Shown here piece after piece: positions 32,446 through 41,816 of a stretch of 64,000 nt of DNA. The notes beneath the pieces were generated by a model. The model did not search any database, was not told the DNA's origin, and was given only the letters and a program-made list of their open reading frames with translations. The stretch comes from Agrobacterium tumefaciens (GTDB lineage: Bacteria; Pseudomonadota; Alphaproteobacteria; Rhizobiales; Rhizobiaceae), in NCBI GenBank assembly GCA_025559845.1, contig CP048469.1, positions 930,001 through 994,000 of the forward strand, in the 5' to 3' direction. Each line of letters starts with the position of its first letter. Position 1 is the first letter of the stretch. A program made the position numbers and the translations under genes.

Positions 32446-32607
32446 GTCGATCTTGCGTCCTGAACAGGCCAACGCGTTTCATGCGCATCGACCTCATGTT
32501 GGTGGCGCGGGCCACCCCTTGGCTTCTCACATCAGAAGTCCGGTCACGACGTTTTTAAACGTCTGCGACCGGTCTATTGGGGCAAGGTTGCCTCACGCTT
32601 GCGTATA

Positions 32608-32757
32608 TTATTTCTGCTCGACGGAGACACCGTTCGGGCCGATGTTCATCTCAATGCCCTGCGGTTTGCTTTCTTCATGCCAGACATAGGCGCCAAGGCC
32701 GGCGATCACCACAACCAGCGCGCCGATGATGAGGTAGAGATTATTGGTCTGAGTCAT
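32608..32757 (-). CDS. 49-residue single-TM microprotein
   Basis: Too short for routine calling but has GGGGA 8 bases before the ATG. 'MTQTNNLYLIIGALVVV' then 'IAGLGAYVWHEESKPQG' and a polar end with 'IGPNGVSVEQK'. One helix, likely N-in. It precedes the polysaccharide cluster. Function unknown. Confidence 0.6.
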   Translation of the reverse strand: MTQTNNLYLIIGALVVVIAGLGAYVWHEESKPQGIEMNIGPNGVSVEQK

Positions 32758-32820
32758 GCAAATTATCCCCGTATGATCGTGATATCGCGGGATAAACGCC
32801 GATGATGAGGGAAAGTTCCG

Positions 32821-34080
32821 TTACGGCAGGCGAGGGGATACGGCCAGTGTTCGGCGTCGTTTCAGGGTCTCGCGCTTCTCCAGCGCCATGCATCCCCAGA
32901 TCACGCCAAGAAGCAGGAAAAAATGCCGCCAGTGGTCGGTATCGATGACATTGCCAATCAGCACGTGACCAACGAAAGTCACCCAGGCGATAATCAGGAA
33001 CGGTTGCCACGGCCGCTCACGCAGCAGGTTGTTGAAGCCCGCCGCAATCGTCCAGCAGACCATCGCCAGATAGATGACGAAACCGAACCAGCCATGCGTG
33101 GTCAGGCTTTTCAGCCAGATATTGTGTTCGGCCGCGGGAAAGATGTCGTCGAACACCATCGGGCCGATCCCGAGCGGATGTTCCATCGCCATCAGGAAAC
33201 CAAGATAGTGGCGGGCAAAGCGGCCGAGGTGTCCACCGTCATAGGACTGGACGGCCGATGCACGGTTGGAAAACAGATCCGCGACCTGCTTGAATTGCAG
33301 GGCGATGATGACGGCCGCCACCATGAAAGCGACTGCGAGAAGAAACAGCACAAGAATTTTCAGCCGAAACGCCGAGGTGCGCTCCTTGAGCAGCATCACG
33401 AACACCAGCAGGACCGCTGAAAACAGAAAGAGGCCCCAGGCTGCACGCGAGAAGGACAGGAAGATGCCGAGCGCCAGCACCAGCAGCCCGGCAATACGCC
33501 AGGGCGCATGCATCGTCTTGCCGGTAAGCAGGCCGTAGATCAGGTAGAGCGACGGAGCCACCAGGAAGGGACCGAAGACGTTCGGGTCCTGAAATGCACC
33601 CTTGGCGCGGTCGTAAAGTGTGAAGACCTCAAAGCCGGGCAGGGCGTGGAAATAACCGAGAATGCCAAGCATTGAAGTAATCAGCGCGGCCGCAAGCCAG
33701 GCGCGGAAGATCAGCAGAAGTCGCTGATATTTGTCTTCGATGATCGCGGCGTAGAAAACAGATGTCAGCGCCAGAAAGGTCGATACCGCAAGATAAAGCG
33801 GCCCCTCATCCAGATTGGCCATGGTGGTCAGCGACAGATATCCACCCACATTGAAGGCCAGCAGCAGACACAACAGAATGACGACGGTGCGCGACAGACG
33901 CAGGCCGAGCAGAAACCACAGCGCGACCTGTCCCACCATCATCAGTTCGTAAGGCGCAGGTTCCGAGATGACGAAGCCGGACAGAAACACCCCGAACGCG
34001 ATAAAGAACGAGCCGATCAGCCGCATGGTGGCCAGCGGCGCGTCAAAATCCGGAGCGTGCTGGTAGGCGGCTTTGGTCAA
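32821..34080 (-). CDS. O-antigen polymerase/ligase-like membrane protein of the upp-type cluster
   Basis: 419 residues with about ten hydrophobic helices and a large periplasmic loop, the architecture of Wzy_C proteins ('FLSFSRAAWGLFLFSAVLLVF' near residue 205; 'NRASAVQSYDGGHLGRFARHYLGF' region and 'PLGIGPMVFDDIFPAAEHNIWL' later carry the conserved H and R residues). It would polymerise or ligate polysaccharide repeats in the inner membrane. It is the last gene of a leftward run of four (sugar transferase, glycosyltransferase, exporter), overlapping the sugar transferase by 4 bases. Confidence 0.8.
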   Translation of the reverse strand: MTKAAYQHAPDFDAPLATMRLIGSFFIAFGVFLSGFVISEPAPYELMMVGQVALWFLLGLRLSRTVVILLCLLLAFNVGGYLSLTTMANLDEGPLYLAVSTFLALTSVFYAAIIEDKYQRLLLIFRAWLAAALITSMLGILGYFHALPGFEVFTLYDRAKGAFQDPNVFGPFLVAPSLYLIYGLLTGKTMHAPWRIAGLLVLALGIFLSFSRAAWGLFLFSAVLLVFVMLLKERTSAFRLKILVLFLLAVAFMVAAVIIALQFKQVADLFSNRASAVQSYDGGHLGRFARHYLGFLMAMEHPLGIGPMVFDDIFPAAEHNIWLKSLTTHGWFGFVIYLAMVCWTIAAGFNNLLRERPWQPFLIIAWVTFVGHVLIGNVIDTDHWRHFFLLLGVIWGCMALEKRETLKRRRTLAVSPRLP

Positions 34081-35633
34081 TAGGCGTTTTCCGACTTGAG
34101 CAGGCGTATGGGTGTCAGGAACAGGATCTTCAGATCGAGGAACAGCGACCAGTTCTCGATATAATAGAGATCGTATTCGGTGCGGAACTTGATCTTGTCG
34201 CCGTGGTCGATTTCACCGCGCCAACCATTGATCTGCGCCCAGCCCGTAACCCCCGGCTTGACCTTGTGTCGGGCAAAATAATGCTCCACCACCTCGGTGT
34301 ATTTCAGGTCGCCCGTCTGGGCGTGAACGGCGTGCGGCCGCGGCCCAACGAGGGAAAGATCGCCGCGTAGAACGTTGAACATCTGCGGCAACTCATCGAT
34401 CGAGGACTTGCGCAGGAAACGTCCAACCGGCGTGACGCGCGGATCGTTTTTCGTCACCGCCTTCTTGGCGGTCGGATCGCTGAGCTCCGTATACATGGAG
34501 CGAAACTTCCAGACGTTAATAGTCTCGTTGTTGAAGCCGTGACGCTTCTGCATGAACAGCACGGGACCTTTCGAGGTCGCTTTTACGGCAATCGCCGCAC
34601 CCAGCATGATCGGCCACAGAAGGACGATGGCAATGATGCTGAACACGATGTCGAAGATGCGTTTTGCCACCGAATCCCAGTCGCGGATCGGCTTGTCTAC
34701 AACGTCCAGCATCGGCACTTCGCCGACATGTGAATAGGAGCGCGGGCGGAAACGCAGCTTGTTGGCGTGTGCGGCAATGCGGATATCCACCGGCAGCACC
34801 CACAATTTGCGCAGCAATTGCAAAATGCGCGCTTCAGCACTCAGCGGCAGGGCAATGATCAGCATGTCGAGCTTCGTCAGCCGGGCAAACTCCACCAGTT
34901 CGGCAAAGGTGCCAAGCTTGGGATAGCCGGCGACGACATCGGGCGAACGACCGCTGCTTTTTCTGTCGTCGAAAATGCCGCAGATGCGGATATCGTTGTC
35001 GGTCTGCTGTTCGAGGGAGCGAATGAGATCCTTGGCCATGTCGCCACCGCCAACAATCACGGCACGGCGTTCCATCACGCCGTTTCGCCACCAGTGGCCG
35101 ATGGCAAAACCAAGAAGCGTGCGGCCGGCAAACAGTGCGATGGCGCAAAGCGCATACCAGGTGATGAACACGTCCCGAGAGCGCGGCGTATCGGGAAAGA
35201 ACACCAGCGCAAAACCGGCAATCAGCGCGAATGACAGGATGACGGCGCCCTGAACCCGGAAGAAGACCTTGAAAGGAGCACGCAACGCCGGAAGCTGGTA
35301 GCAGTCGCCAGCCTGCATGAACATCACGCAGGCGAGCGCGCCGAGCAATCCACCGACAAACCAGGGGGCAAAACCGCCGGCACCGTCATAGGCGGCAAAG
35401 CCGTTGACTGCGGCTGCGATCACGGCAAGAAGCGCGAATTCAAAAATCCGCAACTGACCGATGACCATGTTGGGGGAGTGATTTCCGGCGCGAAGCTGGC
35501 TGGCAACCTGCCGCGCAAGCGGATTGAGTTCGACGCTTTCGGAAATGGAAGCGTCTCTATTGTCGCGTTCGGACATTTTCTTGCGGAACGAGATTACATC
35601 GAATTCGTGCCGCTCTTCATTATCCTTGCTCAT
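34077..35633 (-). CDS. uppE: Undecaprenyl-phosphate hexose-1-phosphate transferase (initiating sugar transferase)
   Basis: 518 residues from the ATG at 35633. N-terminal part has ~5 membrane helices and a CoA-binding-like region ('VIVGGGDMAKDLIRSLEQQT', Rossmann-like). The C-terminal ~200 residues form the PssA/WbaP-type catalytic domain: 'KRIFDIVFSIIAIVLLWPIML', 'KGPVLFMQKRHGFN', 'KSSIDELPQMFNVLRGDLSLVGPRP' and 'KPGVTGWAQINGWRGE'. It loads the first sugar onto the lipid carrier. Identity as the Agrobacterium upp initiating enzyme is inferred from the order of neighbours. Confidence 0.88.
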   Translation of the reverse strand: MSKDNEERHEFDVISFRKKMSERDNRDASISESVELNPLARQVASQLRAGNHSPNMVIGQLRIFEFALLAVIAAAVNGFAAYDGAGGFAPWFVGGLLGALACVMFMQAGDCYQLPALRAPFKVFFRVQGAVILSFALIAGFALVFFPDTPRSRDVFITWYALCAIALFAGRTLLGFAIGHWWRNGVMERRAVIVGGGDMAKDLIRSLEQQTDNDIRICGIFDDRKSSGRSPDVVAGYPKLGTFAELVEFARLTKLDMLIIALPLSAEARILQLLRKLWVLPVDIRIAAHANKLRFRPRSYSHVGEVPMLDVVDKPIRDWDSVAKRIFDIVFSIIAIVLLWPIMLGAAIAVKATSKGPVLFMQKRHGFNNETINVWKFRSMYTELSDPTAKKAVTKNDPRVTPVGRFLRKSSIDELPQMFNVLRGDLSLVGPRPHAVHAQTGDLKYTEVVEHYFARHKVKPGVTGWAQINGWRGEIDHGDKIKFRTEYDLYYIENWSLFLDLKILFLTPIRLLKSENAY

Positions 35634-35753
35634 CGCTACAGCCCACACCCTTTACGAGCGAAAATCTAGTCCAAACATACTAAGAAACGTTTATGGCAGC
35701 GATTATTAACGCTGCGTGCAGTCAGGGCGTGTAACTTTGGGGCTGGCCGCGTC

Positions 35754-36890
35754 TCAGGTCAAAGAGCGATAGAGCGTCAGCATATCTGCGGCCATCACCG
35801 GTGTGGAAAACTGCGCCTTGAAGTCCTCGGGTTTAGGCATGACCCGATCTGCCCAGATGGGGTCGCTGGCATCCTGAACCATGATTTTGGCCAGAGCGCC
35901 GGAATCGCCAGCGGGTACCAGCGCCTCGCTTTTTGCGCCCAGCACTTCGGGAATGCCGCCAACGCGCGAGGCAATGACCGTCTTGCCGGCCGCGAGCGCC
36001 TCCAGAACGATGTAGGGCATGGCTTCCGCGCGGGAGGGAACCACCACGGTCGACGCCATTTCAAAGGCTTTGCGGGCCGGCATGGCCGCATGCATGGAGA
36101 TGCGGCGCGCGAGACCGGCACGGGCAATCATTCCGGCATATTTGTCTCTGTCTGGGCCATCGCCGACAATCACGCCGGACAGCGTCTTGCCCGTCATGCG
36201 CTCCGCCTTGGCAAAGGCATCGATAAAAACGTCCGGCCCCTTCAGGTCGCGCAACATGCCGATATAGAGAAATTGTGCTGCACCCTCCTGTGTCGGCACG
36301 GTCTCGAATTCGTTTTCCTGAACGCCATTGTAGATCATCGCCGTGCGGGTGCGCGGCTTTCCGACCTTCGTTTCGTAAGTCTCCTGTTCGAACCGGCAGA
36401 CGAAGCAGAGCGCGTCGGTAAAGCGCTCCTGAAATCGTTCGATCCGAAGGAAGAGCTGACCCTTGAGGCTGCGCCTGTCATAGTGCAGGCTGCCGCCGTG
36501 AGGCGAATAGAGGCGGGCGACGCGATACCTGTTTACCCGCAGCAGTGAGCCGATCAATCGTGCCAGCACGCCGCCCTTGGCGCTGTGTCCGTGCAAGATG
36601 TCCGGCCGCAAACTCTTGATGTGTTTATAGGAACGCCACAGAGCAAAGAGATCTCCAGGGCTGATCGAGCGCCGGATTGGCAGCCGTGTCAGCCCGAGTT
36701 CCAGCATCGGTGCAATCTGGGCGAAAAGCTTGTCTTCGTAGGCGCCGCCGGTCGAACTGTCGCAGACGATGCCGACCTTGTGGCCTTGCTTGACGTGTTC
36801 TTCGATGAGGTCGCGCACATGGCGGAAGACACCGCCCACAGGGGAGCGGAAGCAGTGAATGATGCGTAGCGGAGGCCCGTCATTCGACAT
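35754..36890 (-). CDS. Glycosyltransferase, GT4-type
   Basis: 378 residues. N-terminal 'VGGVFRHVRDLIEEHVKQGHKVGIVC' is the acceptor-side motif of GT-B enzymes; the C-terminal half has 'IGMLRDLKGPDVFIDAF' near 215 and 'VVPSRAEAMPYIVLEALAAGKTVIASRVGGIPEV' type E-x7-E motif near 285. It adds sugars to the lipid-linked oligosaccharide in the cytoplasm. Part of the leftward upp-type operon. Confidence 0.85.
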   Translation of the reverse strand: MSNDGPPLRIIHCFRSPVGGVFRHVRDLIEEHVKQGHKVGIVCDSSTGGAYEDKLFAQIAPMLELGLTRLPIRRSISPGDLFALWRSYKHIKSLRPDILHGHSAKGGVLARLIGSLLRVNRYRVARLYSPHGGSLHYDRRSLKGQLFLRIERFQERFTDALCFVCRFEQETYETKVGKPRTRTAMIYNGVQENEFETVPTQEGAAQFLYIGMLRDLKGPDVFIDAFAKAERMTGKTLSGVIVGDGPDRDKYAGMIARAGLARRISMHAAMPARKAFEMASTVVVPSRAEAMPYIVLEALAAGKTVIASRVGGIPEVLGAKSEALVPAGDSGALAKIMVQDASDPIWADRVMPKPEDFKAQFSTPVMAADMLTLYRSLT

Positions 36891-36907
36891 CGATGCTGTC
36901 TCGCCCG

Positions 36908-37480
36908 TCAGAAAAAGCGTTCGCGAACATAAACCGTATCGCCCGCCAGGATCGGTGCCGTAATGCCGATGCGGCCGGTGATGACATCGGCGTTGATTTT
37001 GCGGGTGATATCGACATCGGCCTGGTTGGCGCGCGAGGTAAAGCCGCCGGCAATGGCGATGGCATTTTGCACTGTCATGCCGGGCACGTAGGAATATTGA
37101 CCCGGCCGGCCAACTTCGCCCATGATGAAGACAGGGCGGTAACGATCGATCTCGATGGTGACATCAGGATCGCGCAGATAGCCCTGGCGGAGTTTGGCAG
37201 CGATTGCGGCTTCGAGTTGCGGCAACGTTTTGCCGCGGGCGGAAACCTGGCCGACGAGCGGGAAGGCAACATAACCGGCCTGATCCACGGTATAAGTGTT
37301 GGTCAGTCCGGCCTGTTCGAAGACATTGATGCGCAGCCGGTCACCGCTATCGACGTGATAGGGTTGCATGGCAACCTCATGGAATGCTTTCGGCGCGGGT
37401 TGATATGCCGCGCATCCCGAAAGGGCCGACAGGGCGGCTACAATGAGTGCTGTGACATGTCGTGATCCGGCGAGCGGCAT
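36908..37480 (-). CDS. uppC: Wza-type polysaccharide export lipoprotein
   Basis: 190 residues from the ATG at 37480 (a further-upstream start adds 8 residues with no signal). Lipoprotein signal with lipobox L-S-G-C (~residue 23), then the Poly_export domain 'YHVDSGDRLRINVFEQAGLTNTYTV' and SLBB-type 'VFIMGEVGRPGQYSY'. Short for the family (Wza is longer), as common in rhizobial UPP-type exporters. Forms the outer-membrane channel. First gene of the leftward run, divergent from the Wzc-like gene. Confidence 0.88.
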   Translation of the reverse strand: MPLAGSRHVTALIVAALSALSGCAAYQPAPKAFHEVAMQPYHVDSGDRLRINVFEQAGLTNTYTVDQAGYVAFPLVGQVSARGKTLPQLEAAIAAKLRQGYLRDPDVTIEIDRYRPVFIMGEVGRPGQYSYVPGMTVQNAIAIAGGFTSRANQADVDITRKINADVITGRIGITAPILAGDTVYVRERFF

Positions 37481-37701
37481 TTCGTCAGGCTCCGAGTCGT
37501 TCAATGACCATTGTTATCGGTCTGTTAGGGTTAATGGCCGGTAAACAGCAGCGCGGATGGCCGATGAAATCGGCTTTATTTGCGCGATTTGCGTCGGTTG
37601 TTTGCCGGATTAACTGTTGTGTTACCGGCAACACTTAAGCTTTGCGCGAAATTGGTGATCTATATTTGAACAAACGGGGTTGCCCCGGCTATGGAGCCCG
37701 T

Positions 37702-39972
37702 ATGAACGGCGAGCGCATGGACGACAGGGATGTGGATATCGATCTCGCCCGGCTGATGTCGGCGATATGGGAGCGTAAGGGGCGTATTGCCCTGATTACG
37801 CTTCTCGCGGGCGGGGCTGCCTTTGTCGCATCCAGCATGATGGCGCCAGCCTACAAGGGCGAAGCGCGCGTGCTGATCGAATCCCGCGCGGCATCTTTTG
37901 GTGCATCGCCGCAGTCGAACACGCCTGCCGAACCTGCGCTGGATGAGCTGACCGTTTCGAGCCAGGTGCAGATCCTGCAATCGGTCGACCTGATCAAACA
38001 GGTGGCGCGGGACATGAAGCTGCACGAGCTCAACGAGTTCGACCCGGATGCAAATCCCTCCTTCCTTTCGCAATTGCTTGTCTCCGTTGGTCTGAAGCGC
38101 GATCCGCTGCAGGTTGCGCCGGAGGAACGGGTTCTCAAGGCTTTCAGGGAAAAGCTGCAGGTCTATCAGCTTGAAAGTTCGCGCGTCATCGCTGTTGAGT
38201 TCTCCTCGCAGGACCCCAAGCTCGCCGCCGCGATCCCGAACGAGATGATGAAGGTCTACATCGCGCTGCAAAGCGGCGCGAAGCTGGACACCAGCACCGA
38301 GGCTGCCCGCTGGCTTGAACCGGAGATCGCCAGTCTTCGCGAAAAGGTGCGTGATGCCGATCGCAAGGTTGCCGACTATCGCTCTTCCTCCGATCTTCTG
38401 TCGGCCGGGCAGGGCGAAACGCTTGCCACACGGCAATTGAGCGATGCCTCGACCGAACTTGCCCGCGTCAGAACGGAACGGGCCAATGCGGAAGCGCGCG
38501 CTGAAAGCGTACGCAATGCCCTTTCAAGTGGCCGCCCGCTCGACACTTTCCCGGATGTGGTGAGTTCGCAGATGATCCAGCGCCTCAAGGAAAGCGAGGC
38601 GACGATCCGCAGCCAGATTTCCGATCTTTCGTCTTCGATGCTGGAAGGCCATCCGCGTATCAAGGCGCTGCGCAGCCAGCTTGATGGCATTCAGCGGCAA
38701 ATTCAGGAGGAGACACGCAAGGTTCTGGCGAGCCTTGAAAACGAGGCGAATGTTTCGCGGTTGCGGGAACGTCAACTCGTGCAGCAGATGAATGTGCTGA
38801 AATCCGAAAGTGCGCGCGCTGGCGAGCAGCAGGTCGGATTGAACGATCTGGAGCGCGAAGCCGCCGCCCAGCGTCAGTTGCTGGAAACCTATCTCGCCCG
38901 TTACCGCGAAGCGACCTCTCGCGCCGGCTCGGCAGAGTCGACGCCTGCCGACGCCCGCGTCATTTCCTCGGCCGTCGAGCCGCGCGAAGCCTATTTCCCC
39001 AAAACAGGGGCGATCACCATCGTCGTGACGCTGGCGACCTTCCTTCTCTCCTGCATCGTGGTGATGCTGTTGGAACTGTTCACCGGTCGCGCCTTGAAGC
39101 CGGTTGGTCGTGCGCCTGCGCCAGTCGCTGGCGACAATCCCAACCGTATTGCCGCCGCAGAGGACAAGATCGAACGCGCCGACGAGACGGAATTGATGGA
39201 AACGCCAAAGGCGAAAGAAAAGCCGCCGGTCGTTGCACCGCAGGCTTATGCCGAACCGGCACCCGCCGCAGCGATAATACCGCCAGTGGTGGCGCCTGCC
39301 GCTATCGCGGAAGAAAAGCCGCAGGCCGCCGCCGTCACGGCAGCCGCGCAGGAAGAGATTGCCGCAGCGGAAGACGATGACGACCAGGGCGAATTTTCGG
39401 TTGATGCCGTTGCGGCATTCCTGGCGGCTCGCGTTGCCAAGCCTGTGGTCGCGGTCGTGTCTCCGACCGGTGATAGTGGTTCCACAACCACCGTCATGCT
39501 GGCCCGTGCTCTTTCCGAACTCGGCCGTTCCGTCGTTCTGGTGGATATGACAGCGTCCGCGTGTCCGACCCGCCTGATGGCTCCCGACACCGGCCTTCCC
39601 GGTATCATGGACCTGTTGGCTGGTGCAGCCGCATTTGGCGAGACAATTCATAGCGACCGGCTGTCCGATGCTCATATTGTGCCGCAGGGCAATGCGCAGC
39701 CGCGTGAAGCGATGCGCGCCATCGACCGGCTGACGATGATCATCAACGCGCTGTCTGATGCCTATGACACGGTTCTCGTGGAATGCGGCGCGGTCCAGAT
39801 TCAGAGCCTTGAGAAGATGTTGCGGCGTATGCCTGCCGAAATCGTCGTTTCCGTTCCCGACACGAAAGATGTCGTGCTGGAAAAGACCCTCGGTGATCTG
39901 CTCGCGCATGGCTACGAACAGGCTCTGCCGATGTCGGGAATGCGCAAGCGCGATCATCTCAGCGCCGCGTGA
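37702..39972 (+). CDS. Wzc/ExoP-like polysaccharide co-polymerase with degenerate ATP-binding site
   Basis: 756 residues from the ATG at 37702. Wzz domain near residues 15-110 with two membrane helices ('IALITLLAGGAAFVASSMM', 'GAITIVVTLATFLLSCIVVM'), a long periplasmic coiled coil (residues ~190-420), an Ala/Pro/Glu linker (~490-570) and a CpsD-like ATPase domain from ~590. There the Walker A position reads 'SPTGDSGSTTTVMLARAL': the usual Lys is missing, and no Tyr-rich tail is present, so tyrosine-kinase activity is unlikely. It should still act in chain-length control and link to the exporter encoded divergently. Confidence 0.85.
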   Translation: MNGERMDDRDVDIDLARLMSAIWERKGRIALITLLAGGAAFVASSMMAPAYKGEARVLIESRAASFGASPQSNTPAEPALDELTVSSQVQILQSVDLIKQVARDMKLHELNEFDPDANPSFLSQLLVSVGLKRDPLQVAPEERVLKAFREKLQVYQLESSRVIAVEFSSQDPKLAAAIPNEMMKVYIALQSGAKLDTSTEAARWLEPEIASLREKVRDADRKVADYRSSSDLLSAGQGETLATRQLSDASTELARVRTERANAEARAESVRNALSSGRPLDTFPDVVSSQMIQRLKESEATIRSQISDLSSSMLEGHPRIKALRSQLDGIQRQIQEETRKVLASLENEANVSRLRERQLVQQMNVLKSESARAGEQQVGLNDLEREAAAQRQLLETYLARYREATSRAGSAESTPADARVISSAVEPREAYFPKTGAITIVVTLATFLLSCIVVMLLELFTGRALKPVGRAPAPVAGDNPNRIAAAEDKIERADETELMETPKAKEKPPVVAPQAYAEPAPAAAIIPPVVAPAAIAEEKPQAAAVTAAAQEEIAAAEDDDDQGEFSVDAVAAFLAARVAKPVVAVVSPTGDSGSTTTVMLARALSELGRSVVLVDMTASACPTRLMAPDTGLPGIMDLLAGAAAFGETIHSDRLSDAHIVPQGNAQPREAMRAIDRLTMIINALSDAYDTVLVECGAVQIQSLEKMLRRMPAEIVVSVPDTKDVVLEKTLGDLLAHGYEQALPMSGMRKRDHLSAA

Positions 39973-40010
39973 GCGCAGATAGCGTTTCAAACATCGATGG
40001 GATCTTGATC

Positions 40011-41267
40011 CTAATCGTCCCTGGAGGCGGCTGATCCGCCTCCATCCCATGTGCGGGCACGCAGCCGCTGGATCAGCGCATAAAGCGTCGGGTTGGTTTT
40101 GATCGCACTCTTGGTTCTGGCAATCGCCACGAACACAGACGCTGCAAGCCGGCCTTTCAGTGTCAGCGGCAGGAAGATATCGTGCTGCACCGTCATCATC
40201 GGGCACCAGCTTCGTTTGTAAAGCTGGTCGCCGACGCCGAAATCGAACAGCACGGCCTTGTCCTGACAGGACCGCTCTATCATCAGCCAGAACAGCAATT
40301 CGCCGGGGCTCAGGTCCTTGGCAACCGTTTCATCGATCGAGCCGAACTGGCAGATCACATGGTCCTGCTTGCGCGAAAGACCGGCAACCGCGGCAATCAA
40401 GCCTTCATTTTCGCCGTGAAGGCGGATGGCGTGTAATTCGAGCGCGGTGTCAGTCCCGGCCGGTTCGACGGATGCCAGGTCGTAGAAGAAGTCCTTGACG
40501 GCCTGATCGCGGAAAACGTCTGGTATGCCCTGTGATGCAAACCGCGTCGATTTCTGCCGGAAAAAGGTCTGCAGCAACTGGCATTTTTCCTCCGGCGTCT
40601 GCGCGATCACGTGGGTGTAGCCACCCAGTTCTTCGGCACGGCGGCTCTGGATGCGAAATTTCTTGCGGCGCCTTTTGGCATTCACCTGCCGGATCGTGTT
40701 TTCCATGCTGCCGAGAAGCGGAAGCTGGAAGGCGGGGTTCTGGTTTTCGACAGAGGCAAGATGCGCAAGCGGGCTGGTGCGTTCACGCCAGACCAGCGGC
40801 ACATTCTGCAACGCCAGAATATCGGCCTTTCCATGCAGAAGCTTTTTGGCTTCGCGGGTAATGGCTGCGGTCGTGGCGCTGTTTGCCTTCTCGGCAAACT
40901 CCGTATCGAACACACCGGTATTGATGTTGTTGAAGCGGCCGCCTGGGAAACGCGCCTGGCGAATGCCACCCTCACGGACCAGTTCGAGTGGCAGAAGGAA
41001 AACGGTTTTGCCACCCTGACGGCCACGGATGACATGCAACGGGCTATTCTGGGTCTTCGCCCAGATGCGGCACCAGTCCAGTCCCTGATGCAGCGAGTTG
41101 AGAGCATCGCGGTCGAGAGCGTCCCATTCTGTGCGGATGGAATCGATATCGTCGACGAGATCGACGACGAGCCGGTCGGCGCGGCGCCGCTCAGGCAACG
41201 CAGAACCGTCCACCGAAGTGAACTTCGCTTCGCCATCCTTGGTCGTGACCGGCCCCACCGCCGTCAT
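40011..41267 (-). CDS. CelD/BcsL-like GNAT-fold acyltransferase of the polysaccharide cluster
   Basis: 418 residues. 'VDLVDDIDSIRTEWDALDRDA' and 'HQGLDWCRIWAKT' at the N terminus and 'NAKRRRKKFRIQSRRAEELGG' in the middle, with 'FSIDETVAKDLSPGELLFWLMI'-type 'GSIDETVAKDLSPGELLFW' later, match the Acetyltransf_6 (CelD, FemAB-like) family that adds acyl groups to polysaccharide precursors. Its C terminus contains a GGAGGCGG/CCGCCTCC hairpin in the DNA. It converges with the Wzc-like gene. By position it corresponds to the sixth gene of the upp cluster. Confidence 0.8.
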   Translation of the reverse strand: MTAVGPVTTKDGEAKFTSVDGSALPERRRADRLVVDLVDDIDSIRTEWDALDRDALNSLHQGLDWCRIWAKTQNSPLHVIRGRQGGKTVFLLPLELVREGGIRQARFPGGRFNNINTGVFDTEFAEKANSATTAAITREAKKLLHGKADILALQNVPLVWRERTSPLAHLASVENQNPAFQLPLLGSMENTIRQVNAKRRRKKFRIQSRRAEELGGYTHVIAQTPEEKCQLLQTFFRQKSTRFASQGIPDVFRDQAVKDFFYDLASVEPAGTDTALELHAIRLHGENEGLIAAVAGLSRKQDHVICQFGSIDETVAKDLSPGELLFWLMIERSCQDKAVLFDFGVGDQLYKRSWCPMMTVQHDIFLPLTLKGRLAASVFVAIARTKSAIKTNPTLYALIQRLRARTWDGGGSAASRDD

Positions 41268-41368
41268 CCGCTCTCTCCGGTTGATCAGGCGAGACTATAG
41301 CTGCCACCGGCAAACAATGTCTTTATAAGCGCAAGGCAGCAGCGGGCGGTAACGCGCTTTTGTCCACG

Positions 41369-41581
41369 CTATTTTGCCTGTTTTGACCCGGCCATCCATC
41401 GAATGATGAGCATGGCGGGCAAAATCCACAAAAGCCCGGTCAGAATGAAATAGGCGAGGTGCACCAACCAGGGGGATTGCGACAAGATCGCAGCCGCAAC
41501 GGAGGTGGCCACGACGGCATAAACCACGACAAGACAGATAATGACGATGGTGCCGATGAAGGATCTGAGGCGAGGGCGCAT
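41369..41581 (-). CDS. DUF2842 membrane protein
   Basis: 70 residues starting MRPRLRSFIGTI; three codons upstream is an alternative start. Two hydrophobic helices ('IIICLVVVYAVVATSVAAAIL' type and 'LAYFILTGLLWILPAMLIIRWM'). The 'rs..G........vvya......' plus 'lLWilPam.lirWM' pattern identifies DUF2842, small alphaproteobacterial membrane proteins commonly near ctaA. Function unknown. Confidence 0.85.
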   Translation of the reverse strand: MRPRLRSFIGTIVIICLVVVYAVVATSVAAAILSQSPWLVHLAYFILTGLLWILPAMLIIRWMAGSKQAK

Positions 41582-41816
41582 GAGGATCAACCGAGGTTCA
41601 GGTTTCGGGCATTGAGGCCGGGTTTTGCCGTTTCTGAGGAAAATCGCCCGACGCTCCGATCCCCCTTCGGTTGTATTGCCGAAACCAAATGACGTTCACC
41701 CATGCAATGCTCCACCCCGAATGTCTTGCCCGACTATAGCGCCGCGACGGGATGCCGCAAACCCTCGGGTCTTGTTTTGCAGGGTCGGTTGGGGCTAATC
41801 AGACAGAGGCTGAACA

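Noticed and set aside
38524..40206. Long minus-strand frame antisense to the Wzc-like gene
   Set aside because: Composition is low-complexity (His/Arg/Gly rich) and mirrors the sense codon usage; no independent evidence.
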